DNA from: DASPSR01 sp035516175
GTDB taxonomy: Bacteria > Nitrospirota > UBA9217
Reading direction: 5' to 3'
Assembly (NCBI GenBank): GCA_035516175.1
Contig: DATJAO010000053.1
Location: forward strand, 1 to 43,265
Length of the DNA: 43,265 nucleotides
The notes under the pieces were generated by a model, which had not been told where the DNA came from, did not search any database, and was given only the letters and a program-made list of their open reading frames with translations. Every line of letters starts with the position of its first letter. The stretch's first letter is position 1. Both the position numbers and the translations under genes were made by a program. Positions 1 to 8,375 of this stretch are shown here, piece by piece.

Positions 1-196
1 TCCAGATTTCATTTGCTTTATCTGTGATGAACAGTATTTGCGTTTACACCAATTGTAAAGACAACTCGTAACCATATTTCAACTACAAAGATGCACGCGA
101 GGCAAACGAAAAGAATGTGGATTTCTAAATGTAACGTTGGAGTTTACGGTTATTGAAACTGTAATTATGTCTTCCTGAAAGACGCAACCGTTTCAG
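1..196. other. Non-coding or unresolved window start
   Basis: AT-rich sequence with stops in all frames. I see no convincing gene, RNA or terminator. It may hold the promoter of the small ORFs that follow. Confidence 0.4.
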
Positions 197-457
197 ATGA
201 TGGAATATGTATGTTTCATCTCGAAATATCCTACCGTGTGTCGTTCTTCATGGTCAGTGACAAAAAAATGTTACCCAATTTATTCTGATTTTGTTATCAT
301 AAACTCCCAGCGTGCACAACCTATGTCAGGAGTGCCAACAGGGAATGTTTATCCAGGGATAATTCCGAACATGAGTAACCTAGTTGACGTACCAAACATA
401 TGGATTCCTTCTGCTAATGCCATCAATCTATTCAATCAAATCTATTATGCAATTTAA
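197..457 (+). CDS. Doubtful small ORF, 86 aa, unknown
   Basis: An open frame of 86 codons with no recognisable domain, signal peptide or motif. No Shine-Dalgarno sequence precedes the ATG. Its TAA stop (455-457) is followed in the same frame by the next small ORF (ATG 470), so the two could be one gene interrupted by a stop, or two adjacent short ORFs. The composition is Pro/Asn/Ile-rich in the second half. Nothing here assigns a function, and the frame may be chance. Confidence 0.2.
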   Translation: MMEYVCFISKYPTVCRSSWSVTKKCYPIYSDFVIINSQRAQPMSGVPTGNVYPGIIPNMSNLVDVPNIWIPSANAINLFNQIYYAI

Positions 458-469
458 GCAGAGGAAGCG

Positions 470-637
470 ATGATCAATTGCGGTGACCAAAAACAATATA
501 TAGTGTATTATAAAAAGTATCCGTTATCATTTCTATCATTGGATCCAGTAGGCACACAGGTCTTAAATGATCCCGGTAATACCGTAGCGTATCCTGCAAC
601 ACTTGTGGGAACAAAGGGATGCAAATGCAAATTCTAA
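470..637 (+). CDS. Small ORF, 55 aa, overlapping the TPR lipoprotein
   Basis: A 55-codon frame starts at ATG 470 after GAGGAAG (461-467), a plausible ribosome-binding site, and ends at TAA 635-637, 13 bases into the next gene. The product has one Cys near the N-terminus and a Cys-Lys-Cys-Lys-Phe C-terminus; no family is recognised. The tight spacing to the flanking frames suggests translational coupling if it is real. It could equally be the 3' part of a longer frame broken by the TAA at 455. Confidence 0.3.
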   Translation: MINCGDQKQYIVYYKKYPLSFLSLDPVGTQVLNDPGNTVAYPATLVGTKGCKCKF

Positions 638-1377
638 GATCAATATGCTTAATTCTAATTATTAGCGTTATAGGATTCGGCTGTGACAATATTAACAATC
701 TGACGCCGGATCAGTTGACTAATAAAGGTCGTCAGCTTTATGAGCAGGGTAAGTTCGACGATGCTGTTAAGCTCTTCAAGAGAGCCATACAGTTGAAGCC
801 CACCAGCGCTGAGATACACTTTGAGCTGGGAGTCATGTATTACCAAGAATGGAAGAGATCTCTCGATCAGGCACAAAAAAAGATCTTGGAAGAGACGATT
901 GTCGACGGGAAGAAATATGATGGGGCAGACAATGAAAAGTTATTGCTTCGTAAGGGATACCGAAAAGAATTGTTAGGATTCGCTATGGATGAATTTGATG
1001 CTGTTCTTAAATACGACCCATCTAATTGGAAGGCGCGATATCATATCGCTGTTAATTTTTTAAATAATAAAAAATACGATAAGGCAATTGTCGAGTTCAA
1101 AAAGGTTATTGAAATTGAGCCGAAAGATTCTAATAGCTATTCACTCTTAGGAAAAGCATATATGGAAGCAGGGCAGTATCGGCTTGCTATCAAGCCCTTA
1201 GAAAAAGCGGTAGGCATGGACCCGGGAGTCGAAAACTATTATTTTCTCGGAATGGCTTATAAGAACCTTAATAATTGGAAAAAGGTTGGGGAGATTTCTC
1301 AAAAATTAAAAGAGAGAGATACAATGCGCTATAGTATGTTAATAGATCCTTTAAATGTTTCCCCCGGGAACCTGTGA
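625..1377 (+). CDS. TPR-repeat lipoprotein
   Basis: The 250-residue product begins with a hydrophobic signal ending in a lipobox (IGFGC, Cys20), followed by Asp. A +2 Asp is the classic inner-membrane retention signal in enterobacteria, so the protein may stay on the inner membrane. The mature part carries tetratricopeptide repeats: one around residues 37-70 and at least three from about 115 to 240, with the usual Gly/Tyr/Ala pattern and 'EIEPKDSNSY'-like turns. TPR proteins are assembly scaffolds; the partner is unknown. An ATG at 619 is also in frame, but AAAGGG at 613-618 touches it, whereas it sits six bases before ATG 625, so 625 is preferred. It stands alone apart from the small ORFs upstream. 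Confidence 0.8.
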   Translation: MQILRSICLILIISVIGFGCDNINNLTPDQLTNKGRQLYEQGKFDDAVKLFKRAIQLKPTSAEIHFELGVMYYQEWKRSLDQAQKKILEETIVDGKKYDGADNEKLLLRKGYRKELLGFAMDEFDAVLKYDPSNWKARYHIAVNFLNNKKYDKAIVEFKKVIEIEPKDSNSYSLLGKAYMEAGQYRLAIKPLEKAVGMDPGVENYYFLGMAYKNLNNWKKVGEISQKLKERDTMRYSMLIDPLNVSPGNL

Positions 1378-2166
1378 GATGCGTTGTATTCTTCTCAACA
1401 AGACCATGGATATAAAGCAAAAGAGCCTTTCAGTCGTACCGGAATGCTCTCTATTCTTTTATTGCTAAGTCGTTGCTTTGCAGCTTGCTGTTAAGAGTTA
1501 CCCGACCTTCGCCTTCTTGCTACCAGGAACGCATCGAGAATCTGCACGATCTGTTTACGCTTCGGCGGCAGCTTTTTCATCTGCCTGAACCTGGCGAGAG
1601 GTGCTTTTTTTTGAGTTTTGTCAGTATCCTAACATGCGATGTTACGACTGGTAATCGCTGGAGTTTCAATCTGTCGTAACTCGTTTAGTTGTAGGTGAAA
1701 GTTTCGGAATTGGGATTCGGTCTTCGTGCCATATTGCTAATAGAAATGCGTTAAATGCTGTACGCCTATCACGGTTGTTATAATATCTATCCCTTTCTTT
1801 CCCCAAAAAAACGTTTTTACATTACGATTGAAAACAGTTATAATAAGTATGCGAAAAATTTCAGTATATATGCAAATATTGCAGGTTTATTTCAATTTGT
1901 ATGAGAAAAAGGCCTTTATCTTATCGAAAAATAAATGTGCTCGATTTCAATATATGTGAGAACTTATACATCTCAATGCATTTGACTGTTCCTCTCACTT
2001 GTACAAACCTCAGAGCGTCATGGTGTATCCACCCCATATGCCGCCGGAGATAGGCACGGTATGAGGGGCGACGCGAAAACGGTCGTCGCATGGCGATTTC
2101 CTTTATGCGGCGGCACAGATTCAGTGCGATCAATCGCTGCGGTTTTTGGCGTGCCGAGCGCGCGGC
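1378..2166. other. Gene-poor interval with a decayed fragment
   Basis: About 790 bases without a credible intact gene. A decayed reading frame lies at 1491-1628 (separate entry). The rest, particularly 1735-1960, is AT-rich with no strong promoter, RNA gene or terminator that I can defend. An inverted repeat GCGACG/CGTCGC lies near 2070-2092, without a T-tract. Confidence 0.4.
1491..1628 (-). pseudogene. C-terminal remnant, possibly of an HTH regulator
   Basis: Forty-five residues are readable on the minus strand, closed upstream by an in-frame TAG at 1629-1631. The stretch 'ARFRQMKKLPPKRKQIVQ' followed by 'ILDAFL' resembles the C-terminal tail common in XRE-type helix-turn-helix regulators (a Leu-Pro turn, a charged helix, then a Leu-Asp-Ala-Phe end). 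The helix-turn-helix part is not found upstream in this frame; a run of eight A's in the coding strand could mark a frameshift. The family match is from memory of the tail pattern only. Confidence 0.35.
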
Positions 2167-2592
2167 TTACTGGCCGAGCAGCGTTGTGAATGTATCATGA
2201 TGCCGCTCTTCGGCAGCAAGGATCTCTGCAAAGAGGTGCTGGGTGGTGTCATCTCCCTCGGAAATCGCCTGCTTGATGATTGCCTTGTAAAGCGCGATGG
2301 CCTCTTCTTCGGCCTTCACGTTTGCCTTGAGCATCTGGGTCGCATCGCCGCCCACCGCGATGGGGGTCGGTTTGGTGGTGGGCGTTACATCAAAATAAAA
2401 GAGCCGTTCCGCGATCTTTTCGGCATGTTTCATTTCCTCCACGGAGATATCCTCAAAAACTTCCATGAGGGAAGACGAGTGCATGCCCTTCACCATGATA
2501 TGGTGCCACATGTACTGAACGATTGCCTGGAGCTCGCCGGCTATTGCCTGATTCATCATCTCCGTAAGTTTCGGACTCGCTTTCTGTACCAT
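2167..2592 (-). CDS. Bacterioferritin-like iron storage protein
   Basis: The 141-residue four-helix protein belongs to the ferritin-like superfamily and most resembles bacterioferritin, which oxidises Fe(II) at a di-iron site and stores the mineral in a 24-mer shell. Di-iron ligands align with Glu20, Glu53, His56, a Glu at 95-97, Glu128 and His131. Met54 in 'EEMKHAE' corresponds to the haem-ligating Met52 of E. coli Bfr. It is about 15 residues shorter than typical Bfr, at the C-terminus. A good AGGAGG lies just before ATG 2592. Upstream lie a palindromic PerR-like box (2867-2881) and a Fur/PerR-type gene, which suggests peroxide- or iron-responsive control. A Dps-like or other small ferritin role remains possible. 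Confidence 0.8.
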   Translation of the reverse strand: MVQKASPKLTEMMNQAIAGELQAIVQYMWHHIMVKGMHSSSLMEVFEDISVEEMKHAEKIAERLFYFDVTPTTKPTPIAVGGDATQMLKANVKAEEEAIALYKAIIKQAISEGDDTTQHLFAEILAAEERHHDTFTTLLGQ

Positions 2593-2866
2593 GATGTTCC
2601 TCCTTATATTAGTTATTCCTGCATGATTTTACCGGTAATTAACCGGATCCCACGAAAAACAAAGTTTCACTCCAATCTGTGTTGTGAGGCGGATCTTCCG
2701 TGACCCTCCCATGCGGTGCCGGCGGCAGGAAGCCCGCCTGCACCGTATGGCTGTCTGTTATTTCTTTTATTCGAATATGTTCTCTAATGTTCACCCTTGA
2801 ATTGGGTGAATAAAATAGTGTGAAACTACCCATGGCAGGAATCCCTGTTCATCCCTGCCGCCAACA
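2593..2866. other. Long leader or spacer upstream of the ferritin
   Basis: About 270 bases separate the ferritin from the palindromic operator. A hairpin with arms TTCACCC/GGGTGAA spans 2790-2810. A 64-codon minus-strand frame (2639-2833) has no ribosome-binding site or recognisable family and is not called. A structured leader for the ferritin mRNA is possible but not shown. Confidence 0.35.
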
Positions 2867-2881
2867 TAGGAATCATTCCTA
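2867..2881. promoter_or_regulatory. Perfect 15-bp palindrome, PerR/Fur-type box
   Basis: TAGGAATCATTCCTA is a perfect inverted repeat around a central C. It has the size and AT-core layout of PerR/Fur boxes. On the minus strand it lies between TTGATA and TATGTT, a possible -35/-10 pair with a short 15-base spacer, pointing toward the ferritin gene. The 11-bp core recurs in front of the Fur-like gene at 3355-3365. Confidence 0.6.
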
Positions 2882-2915
2882 AGTATCAAGCAAAAAAAAT
2901 TTAGTTGTTATGCTT

Positions 2916-3350
2916 TCACCTGCAATCTTTGCAGTAGCCGTAGTATTCAAAACGCAATTGAAAGGGCCGAAAACCTGTTTTTTTCTCTATCGCTTGTGAT
3001 GAGATGGGCAATTCATCGATAAAATCTTCTATTTTCCCGCACTTTGTGCAAATAAGATTGAGATGATTCGAAATATTGACGTCATAGCGGTTATCCTTGT
3101 CGTAGAATGCAATTTCCCGTATTAATCCCTCTTTTTTCAGTACGTCCAGGGTGTAGTACACCGTTGATATGCTAATCTGCGGCGCCTTTTTCCGAACCCT
3201 TTTTAAAATATCCATCGCGCTTGGATGGGTCGTTGTTTTTGACTATAGATTAATGATCTCAAGCCGCTGAGAGGTCAGCTTATAGCCCTTCTCCTTGAGA
3301 CTCGTTATCAGCGTTCTCCTGATTTCTTCCGGCTCCGCGTGATCTTTCAT
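2916..3350 (-). pseudogene. Fur/PerR-family regulator with in-frame amber stop
   Basis: Reading from ATG 3350, the frame encodes a Fur-family winged-helix repressor of 144 codons, interrupted at codon 36 by TAG (3245-3243). The residues on both sides are typical: 'KLTSQRLEIINL' before the stop and 'HPSAMDILKRV', 'ISISTVYYTLDVLKKEGL' and two CxxC pairs ('CTKCGK', 'YCKDC', the structural zinc site) after it. The pattern is closest to PerR, the peroxide sensor. Translation could restart at ATG 3215, but no ribosome-binding site is visible there and the first helix would be lost. Promoter and operator upstream look intact. This is recent inactivation or a sequence error; TAG is a normal stop in neighbouring genes (for example the amidase at 10632), so recoding is unlikely. 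Confidence 0.75.
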
Positions 3351-3354
3351 ATTC

Positions 3355-3405
3355 GGAATGATTCCTGACTACAGTAAGTTTAGAACAGCCCATCCTGTTT
3401 GTCAA
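3355..3405 (-). promoter_or_regulatory. Promoter and operator of the Fur/PerR-like gene
   Basis: On the minus strand TTGACA (3405-3400), a 17-base spacer and TAAACT (3382-3377) form a near-consensus sigma70 promoter. The predicted start is near 3370. The palindrome GGAATGATTCC (3355-3365) overlaps the first transcribed bases, immediately before ATG 3350, as expected for autorepression. It shares its half-site with the box at 2867-2881. Confidence 0.7.
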
Positions 3406-4146
3406 GCATCTTTGGGTCCGATAAACGTTGCCATTTTGAACAAGCATGCGGAGAATGCACTTTATGGCTGATTTATGCAACGTCAATGTTGGACAAAGGA
3501 TCTGTACTATTACTATATTAAACCCTCACGTCCTTTGTTGAAGGGTTCAGAAAGAAACACTAACGTGTCGGTCTCCACCTGCTTCACAAGGAATCCTGAT
3601 TTGCAGATGAAAGTCACAGCTTGTTATTCTTTTTTCAGTGCTTTTATTTAGGGTAAACTGCACATTAGCGGTTTCTGTTGTAATGGTTGGGAAAACGATA
3701 GGCATTCTTTAAAAACTTGGTGAGATTGAGTCGGAGCATTCGTCGGGTTAATCAATCAGAAACGATGTTCATAGTAAAGCATTTTCCCTCTCTTCAAAAT
3801 AACATGATCTGCATAGCTATGCTAAATCGTTATGATATTCTTCGAGAACATTATTATTTCAAACTATCCAAAATTTTGAAGGTTTAGTGCACTTTTTGCA
3901 CAAAATTATGTCAAACGTCGTTGCGTAACCTGTCCGTATCCCATCGATTATCTATAAAGCAAAATTTCAGGCCATACGATACTAGACAATCTTATCTGAA
4001 ATAACCACTGCTCGAAGTTGGAAGGATTTATCCACTCAATATGCACGATACGATTGTTTATTTAACTCAACGGGAAAATTTACAGTTGCGTGTCGGATTT
4101 TAAATTATAGCACGCACTACTTCTTAAAAATGCTCAATCGCCTTGC
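3406..4146. other. AT-rich gene-less interval
   Basis: About 740 bases with no frame of credible length, no tRNA-like fold and no clear terminator. An inverted repeat AACCCT/AGGGTT occurs near 3522-3548. Otherwise I see nothing definable. It may be eroded former coding sequence. Confidence 0.4.
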
Positions 4147-4263
4147 TCATTTTGCTCTGAATCCGTAATAGATAAACAGCGACAAGAACACTAACGCGCT
4201 GAACAAAAAAAGGACGAAATTAAATTTCTTGTGATTCTTGATGAATTGTCGTGGTATAAGCAT
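4147..4263 (-). CDS. Small single-span membrane protein, 38 aa
   Basis: A 38-codon frame starts at ATG 4263 behind GGGAGG with six-base spacing, a strong ribosome-binding site. The N-terminus is basic ('PRQFIKNHKK'), followed by one hydrophobic helix of about 20 residues rich in Phe and Leu, and a short 'YYGFRAK' tail. This fits a small inner-membrane protein with the N-terminus in the cytoplasm. It lies 221 bases downstream of the cytidylate-kinase-like gene on the same strand, so it may be the last gene of the efflux cassette or have its own promoter. No family is recognised. Confidence 0.5.
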   Translation of the reverse strand: MLIPRQFIKNHKKFNFVLFLFSALVFLSLFIYYGFRAK

Positions 4264-4484
4264 ATATCCTCCCATGAATGTGGATATTGGTTAGCACTTA
4301 CTCACTTATATATCAAGGGCCAAATGATGTATCTTACCCGGGGAAGTACCATCAAAACTCCTCAGTTCATGAGGGAGGCTTGAAATGGAAAGCCCGGGAA
4401 GACTGGTCGTGACGCCTCGAGCGATTCCCCCTATTTGCCGTAGCGATAATGAGGTCCCTGACTGTTGTCCGGAAACATGAGACG

Positions 4485-5123
4485 TCATGTCTGCTTCATC
4501 TTCTGCGACAGGCCGATGATCGTATCGGCAGCCGCTTCAAACCCCGTTGCCTGGGCATTCAGGCAAAGATGGTAGTTCCTGGCATCGTGCCAGTTCCTTT
4601 CTGTCCAGCGTCGGAGATATTTCTCCCGCCGAGAGTCGGCCTCGTCTATCTCAGCGAGCGCCTGCTCTTCCGACAAGGCGTGGAATTCCTTAAGCCGCGC
4701 AATGCGGAACATTTTCGGCGCGTGTATATACACGTTGAATACATTCGGCCAGCCGCTGAGCACGGCAAAGCCGGCATGCCCCACGATCACGGTATTATGG
4801 CTTTCAGCGATCTGACGGATGATGAGGCACTCCGCCGAGAATAACTCCTCATCATACACGGGCTTCCGGGACGGCGGTACATATGCCGCTTCCGGGGTAC
4901 CGAAGACAAAGCTTTTCAACATGCTCTCCAGGAACCCGCACTTCTTTTCATCCTGGTCGGCAATATCCCTGACCTCGACGCCGATTTCCCGGGCCGCAGC
5001 ATACAGCACTTCACGCTCAACGTACTTGTAGCCGAGCTTTCTCGCGACAAGGTGGCCGATATACGCGCCGCCGCTGGCCAACTGCCTCGATATGGTGATA
5101 ACTCTCTTCTTTTCAGTAGTCAT
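4485..5123 (-). CDS. Cytidylate-kinase-like protein
   Basis: The 212-residue product matches the cytidylate-kinase-like family (Pfam Cytidylate_kin2 type). These are P-loop-like proteins whose substrate is mostly unproven; true CMP kinase activity should not be assumed. The N-terminal 'ITISRQLASGGAYIG' replaces the GxxGxGK loop, as in this family. A middle 'VIVGHAGFAVL' strand-loop and 'VYIHAP...RIARL' lid-like segment follow. An in-frame ATG at 5162 lies inside emrB, but GGAG six bases before ATG 5123 marks the likely start. It sits 19 bases after emrB in an efflux operon, an unexpected place for a nucleotide kinase. Confidence 0.75.
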   Translation of the reverse strand: MTTEKKRVITISRQLASGGAYIGHLVARKLGYKYVEREVLYAAAREIGVEVRDIADQDEKKCGFLESMLKSFVFGTPEAAYVPPSRKPVYDEELFSAECLIIRQIAESHNTVIVGHAGFAVLSGWPNVFNVYIHAPKMFRIARLKEFHALSEEQALAEIDEADSRREKYLRRWTERNWHDARNYHLCLNAQATGFEAAADTIIGLSQKMKQT

Positions 5124-5142
5124 GGCATTCTCCAGGAAAATC

Positions 5143-6690
5143 CTATTCAACAATGATTTCATCTGCTCTTTCCCGCTTTTTATTCGACTTCAGGAAAAAG
5201 ATAAAGGGCAGCGAAATGATGAACAGGAACGTGACCAGCAGGTACAGGTAGTTATACGCCATCATGCCCGCCTGGCGAGAAACCTCGCCGTCCAGAAGCG
5301 AGAGCGCCATCTGCCGGGCTGAGAAAGCATCAATGCCCTGACCCCGCATTCCGCTGGCCACTGTTCCGATCCAGCGCGATCCGACCTCGCTGTATTCGGT
5401 AATCTTTTCAGACAGGAGCGCATGATAGGAGGTCGTTGCCTTAGTCAACTGCGATGCGGCAATCGCGATACCGACACTGGCGAAAACCTGCCGCACGACG
5501 TTATAGAGCCCAGCCGCTGCCGTGATGTTCTGCTTCTCTATGGTGGAAAGTGCCGCAGTGCTCAGCGCCACAAAGATCAGTCCAAACCCCACTCCCTGCA
5601 GGAACTGGGGAATAAAGACGTCCAGATAGCCAACGTTGAGTGACAGGCGGGAAAGCTGATAGAACGCTGCCGCAGTCACGATCAGGCCGCTTCCGATCAA
5701 CACTCGCGGCCCCACCTTGTTGTAGACCCTCCCGCCTATCGGCATGGCCACTGCCATAGCGAGGCTGCGGGGCATCAAAGCTAAGCCGGAGTCGAGAGCC
5801 GGATAGCCGAGAAGCTGCTGCAGAAACATGGGAAGCAGAAAGAGGCTGCCAAACAAGCCCATGCCGAGCAAACCGCCGATGAACGATCCCGAAGCGAAGT
5901 TGACGTCTTTCAACATCCGGAGGTCCACCGCAGGCCTTTCGCAGGTCAGCTCGCGCCAGATAAAGAGCACAAGCGCGGTCAACGAAACGAAGAGGAGGAC
6001 ACGGATCATGTCCGATTCGAACCAGGCCTCACGCTCTCCCCGTTCGAGCATGATCTGGAGCCCTCCGAGGCCGAGAGTCATGAGTCCCAGACCTAGCAGG
6101 TCTATCTTTCCTTTCTCGCGAACAAGGTAAGGCGGATCCTTGATGTACCGCATGACCATGAGTATGTTTACCACGCCGATCGGCACATTGATGTAAAAGA
6201 TCCAGGGCCAGGAATAGTGGTCCGTGAGCCAGCCGCCTAGAGTCGGGCCAAAGGCGGGACCGAGCACGACCCCGAATCCAAACAGCCCCATGGCTTTGCC
6301 CTGCTCATCAGGCGGATAGGTCTCTCTCAGAATCGCTTGGGACACGGGTATCAGAACGCCACCACCGATCCCCTGGACCAGGCGAAAGACGACCATGGAC
6401 GTGAGATCCCATGCTATGCCACAGAGCATCGAGCTTAAGGTGAAGCTGACGATGCTGAAGAGGTAAAAGTTTTTCCGGCCGTACCGCGCGCTGAGCATAC
6501 CGACGATTGGCATCATGATGACGCTCGAAAGGATGTACCCCGTCGCGACCCAGGTGATCTCCTCAACGGAAGCGCCCAGCGTGCCGCGCATGTATGGCAG
6601 CGCCACGTTGACGATACTCGAGTCCAATGCGGCCATGATGGTGCCGATCATCACGGTGAGCGTAATGATCCATTTATCTGAATTCGCCAT
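5143..6690 (-). CDS. emrB: EmrB/QacA-type MFS drug exporter (DHA2)
   Basis: The 515-residue protein has the 14-helix layout of the DHA2 family of proton-driven drug exporters. It shows the family signature 'ALDSSIVNVALP' in helix 1, the motif A region 'GMLSARYGRKNF' after helix 2, and the antiporter motif C region 'GFGVVLGPAFGPTLGGWL' in helix 5. It overlaps the 3' end of emrA by 17 bases, so the two are translationally coupled. EmrB works with the periplasmic adaptor EmrA and an outer-membrane channel that is not encoded here. Substrates are probably hydrophobic compounds; this is family knowledge, not read from the sequence. Confidence 0.9.
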   Translation of the reverse strand: MANSDKWIITLTVMIGTIMAALDSSIVNVALPYMRGTLGASVEEITWVATGYILSSVIMMPIVGMLSARYGRKNFYLFSIVSFTLSSMLCGIAWDLTSMVVFRLVQGIGGGVLIPVSQAILRETYPPDEQGKAMGLFGFGVVLGPAFGPTLGGWLTDHYSWPWIFYINVPIGVVNILMVMRYIKDPPYLVREKGKIDLLGLGLMTLGLGGLQIMLERGEREAWFESDMIRVLLFVSLTALVLFIWRELTCERPAVDLRMLKDVNFASGSFIGGLLGMGLFGSLFLLPMFLQQLLGYPALDSGLALMPRSLAMAVAMPIGGRVYNKVGPRVLIGSGLIVTAAAFYQLSRLSLNVGYLDVFIPQFLQGVGFGLIFVALSTAALSTIEKQNITAAAGLYNVVRQVFASVGIAIAASQLTKATTSYHALLSEKITEYSEVGSRWIGTVASGMRGQGIDAFSARQMALSLLDGEVSRQAGMMAYNYLYLLVTFLFIISLPFIFFLKSNKKRERADEIIVE

Positions 6691-7792
6691 GCCTGCCGCC
6701 CGCCATTTCCTCGTGTCTGGAAGTTCCTTTTACCGCTACCGAGGGATAGACCGAGAGTCCCGGCCGCAGCGGATAGGCCGGATCGGGTTTTGAATCGATC
6801 AGGATCTTGACCGGAACGCGCTGCACGACCTTAACAAAGTTGCCCGTCGCGTTCTGCGGCGGCAAGAGGCTGAAGACCGCGCCCGTACCCGGCTGAAAGC
6901 TGTCCACGTGTCCCTTGAAAACGACGCCTGGATAGGCGTCAACGGTGATGTCCACAGCCTGACCCGGCCTCATGTGCGCGATCTGCGTCTCTTTAAAATT
7001 TGCGACTACCCAGAGATCTCCATCGTCCACGATCGAGAGGAGCGGCTGGCCCGGCTGCGCGTATTTCCCTTCATCCACGTTCTTCTTGGCGATCCTGCCG
7101 GAGACCGGCGCCGTGATCGTCGTCCGCCCCAGGTCCAGACGCGCCAGGCTCAGGGCTGTTCCTGCTTCCCGTATCTTGAACTTCTGAGTCGTGAGCTGTG
7201 CTTCCAGCGCCTCTATCGCGGCCTTGATTTCATCCACGGATGCGCTTGCCGAGTCCTTGCGGGCCGCCGTATCCTCCCATCTCGCTTCCGCCTGGTCGAA
7301 CTGGCTTTGCGAAATTACCTCCTTCTTACGAAGCTCCTTGCTCCGCATTAATTCTTTCTGAGCGAGCGCTGCACTCGTTACAGCCGCTTCGAGGTCCGCT
7401 CGGGCGCGGGCAAGTGCCATGGTTTTCACCTTGATGGAAGCACGAATTTCCTCCTGCTCCGCGGTAATTCTGGACATTGCGTCCTGCCTGGCCTGGACCA
7501 GCGTGCCGTAATCGTCGGCTGCTATTTCCACTAGCGCTTCTCCGGCTCTTACAAGCTGATTGTCCGACACGAGAACCTTCGTGACCCTGCCCTTGACCTC
7601 GGAGCTGATCGGCACGACGACTCCATCGATAAACGAGTCGTCAGTGCTCTCGTGCGCCATATAGTATGATATTTTCTTCGTCCCATAGACCAAACACACG
7701 ACCAAGCCGATGATGACTGCAGCCCTGATACTCCACGTTTTCACCGACGCTTGACGTGATGATTCTTGTTCTGAACTCTTCTTCTTAAACAT
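6674..7792 (-). CDS. emrA: EmrA/HlyD-type membrane-fusion adaptor
   Basis: The 372-residue protein has one N-terminal transmembrane helix (about residues 23-43), a first lipoyl half-motif near 'LVRAGEALVEI', a long coiled coil (about 90-205) and the second lipoyl half with beta-barrel ('TTITAPVSGRI', 'VVANFKETQI'). This is the layout of EmrA, which bridges EmrB to an outer-membrane channel. AAGGAG lies ten bases before the ATG. It is the third gene of the TetR-led operon. Confidence 0.9.
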   Translation of the reverse strand: MFKKKSSEQESSRQASVKTWSIRAAVIIGLVVCLVYGTKKISYYMAHESTDDSFIDGVVVPISSEVKGRVTKVLVSDNQLVRAGEALVEIAADDYGTLVQARQDAMSRITAEQEEIRASIKVKTMALARARADLEAAVTSAALAQKELMRSKELRKKEVISQSQFDQAEARWEDTAARKDSASASVDEIKAAIEALEAQLTTQKFKIREAGTALSLARLDLGRTTITAPVSGRIAKKNVDEGKYAQPGQPLLSIVDDGDLWVVANFKETQIAHMRPGQAVDITVDAYPGVVFKGHVDSFQPGTGAVFSLLPPQNATGNFVKVVQRVPVKILIDSKPDPAYPLRPGLSVYPSVAVKGTSRHEEMAGGRHGEFR

Positions 7793-7844
7793 ACGCTACT
7801 TTCTCCTTCTGTCTGAAAATCGTGATCGAATAGCTGTCCGGTGT

Positions 7845-8291
7845 TCAAATGGCGCCGACGATTTTCTCGTAGTGTGCAACCAGTTCCTGGTTCTGGTTTC
7901 TGATTTGTCCCGAAAAAATAATGAACCTCCCTTTTCTTCCCGTGAGTTTGACCTCCGCAATAAGGGTGTCGCCGGGGACCGCTTTTATTTTATACCGGAC
8001 GGTTTTTTGAACAACATGCGGATTGGCTTTCAATCCTTTGTTCGTTAAGGAAAGGAGAGCTGCTGCAACCAGACATATGAACTCGTCCTGGGCATATCCG
8101 GGATAGGTAGGGGCTCCGGGAAAATGCCCTTCAAGATCCTGGTCGTCAGCGCTGATTTCCTTAACCCCCAGCATTGTTTCGGAAGCCTCTGAACTATGAA
8201 AAACGCCGTCAATTTTTCTAAGAGCAGTCCCTCGATGGGGCAATACAGTTTCGAGACCTTTTCTGTTGAAGCACCTGAATAATTCGCTCAT
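7845..8291 (-). CDS. FabZ-like hotdog-fold dehydratase
   Basis: The 148-residue product is a hotdog-fold protein of the FabZ/FabA-like 3-hydroxyacyl-ACP dehydratase group. The active-site block 'GHFPGAPTYPGYAQDEF' aligns the catalytic His and Glu with those of FabZ (HFPG...E). The frame is open further upstream, but ATG 8291 has a GAGGGGG ribosome-binding site and gives normal family length. It lies between a TetR regulator and emrAB, not in a fatty-acid operon, so it may act on an acyl group linked to the pump's substrate or to envelope lipid. That role is inference. Confidence 0.75.
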   Translation of the reverse strand: MSELFRCFNRKGLETVLPHRGTALRKIDGVFHSSEASETMLGVKEISADDQDLEGHFPGAPTYPGYAQDEFICLVAAALLSLTNKGLKANPHVVQKTVRYKIKAVPGDTLIAEVKLTGRKGRFIIFSGQIRNQNQELVAHYEKIVGAI

Positions 8292-8375
8292 GAGTAACAC
8301 CCCCTCGTAGAATATTCTGATATTCCTAGCGCGAAAACCGCAAACGGCCATCCCGGAAGAACATCAGCAGTAATT

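Noticed and set aside
2146..2703. Plus-strand frame of 185 codons
   Set aside because: Antisense to the bacterioferritin-like gene; His/Gly-rich shadow composition.
2639..2833. Minus-strand frame of 64 codons upstream of the ferritin
   Set aside because: No ribosome-binding site and no family; better explained as leader or spacer.
3243..3245. Possible readthrough or recoding of TAG as an amino acid
   Set aside because: TAG ends normal neighbouring genes (for example at 10630-10632 and 32165-32167), and no recoding element is visible.
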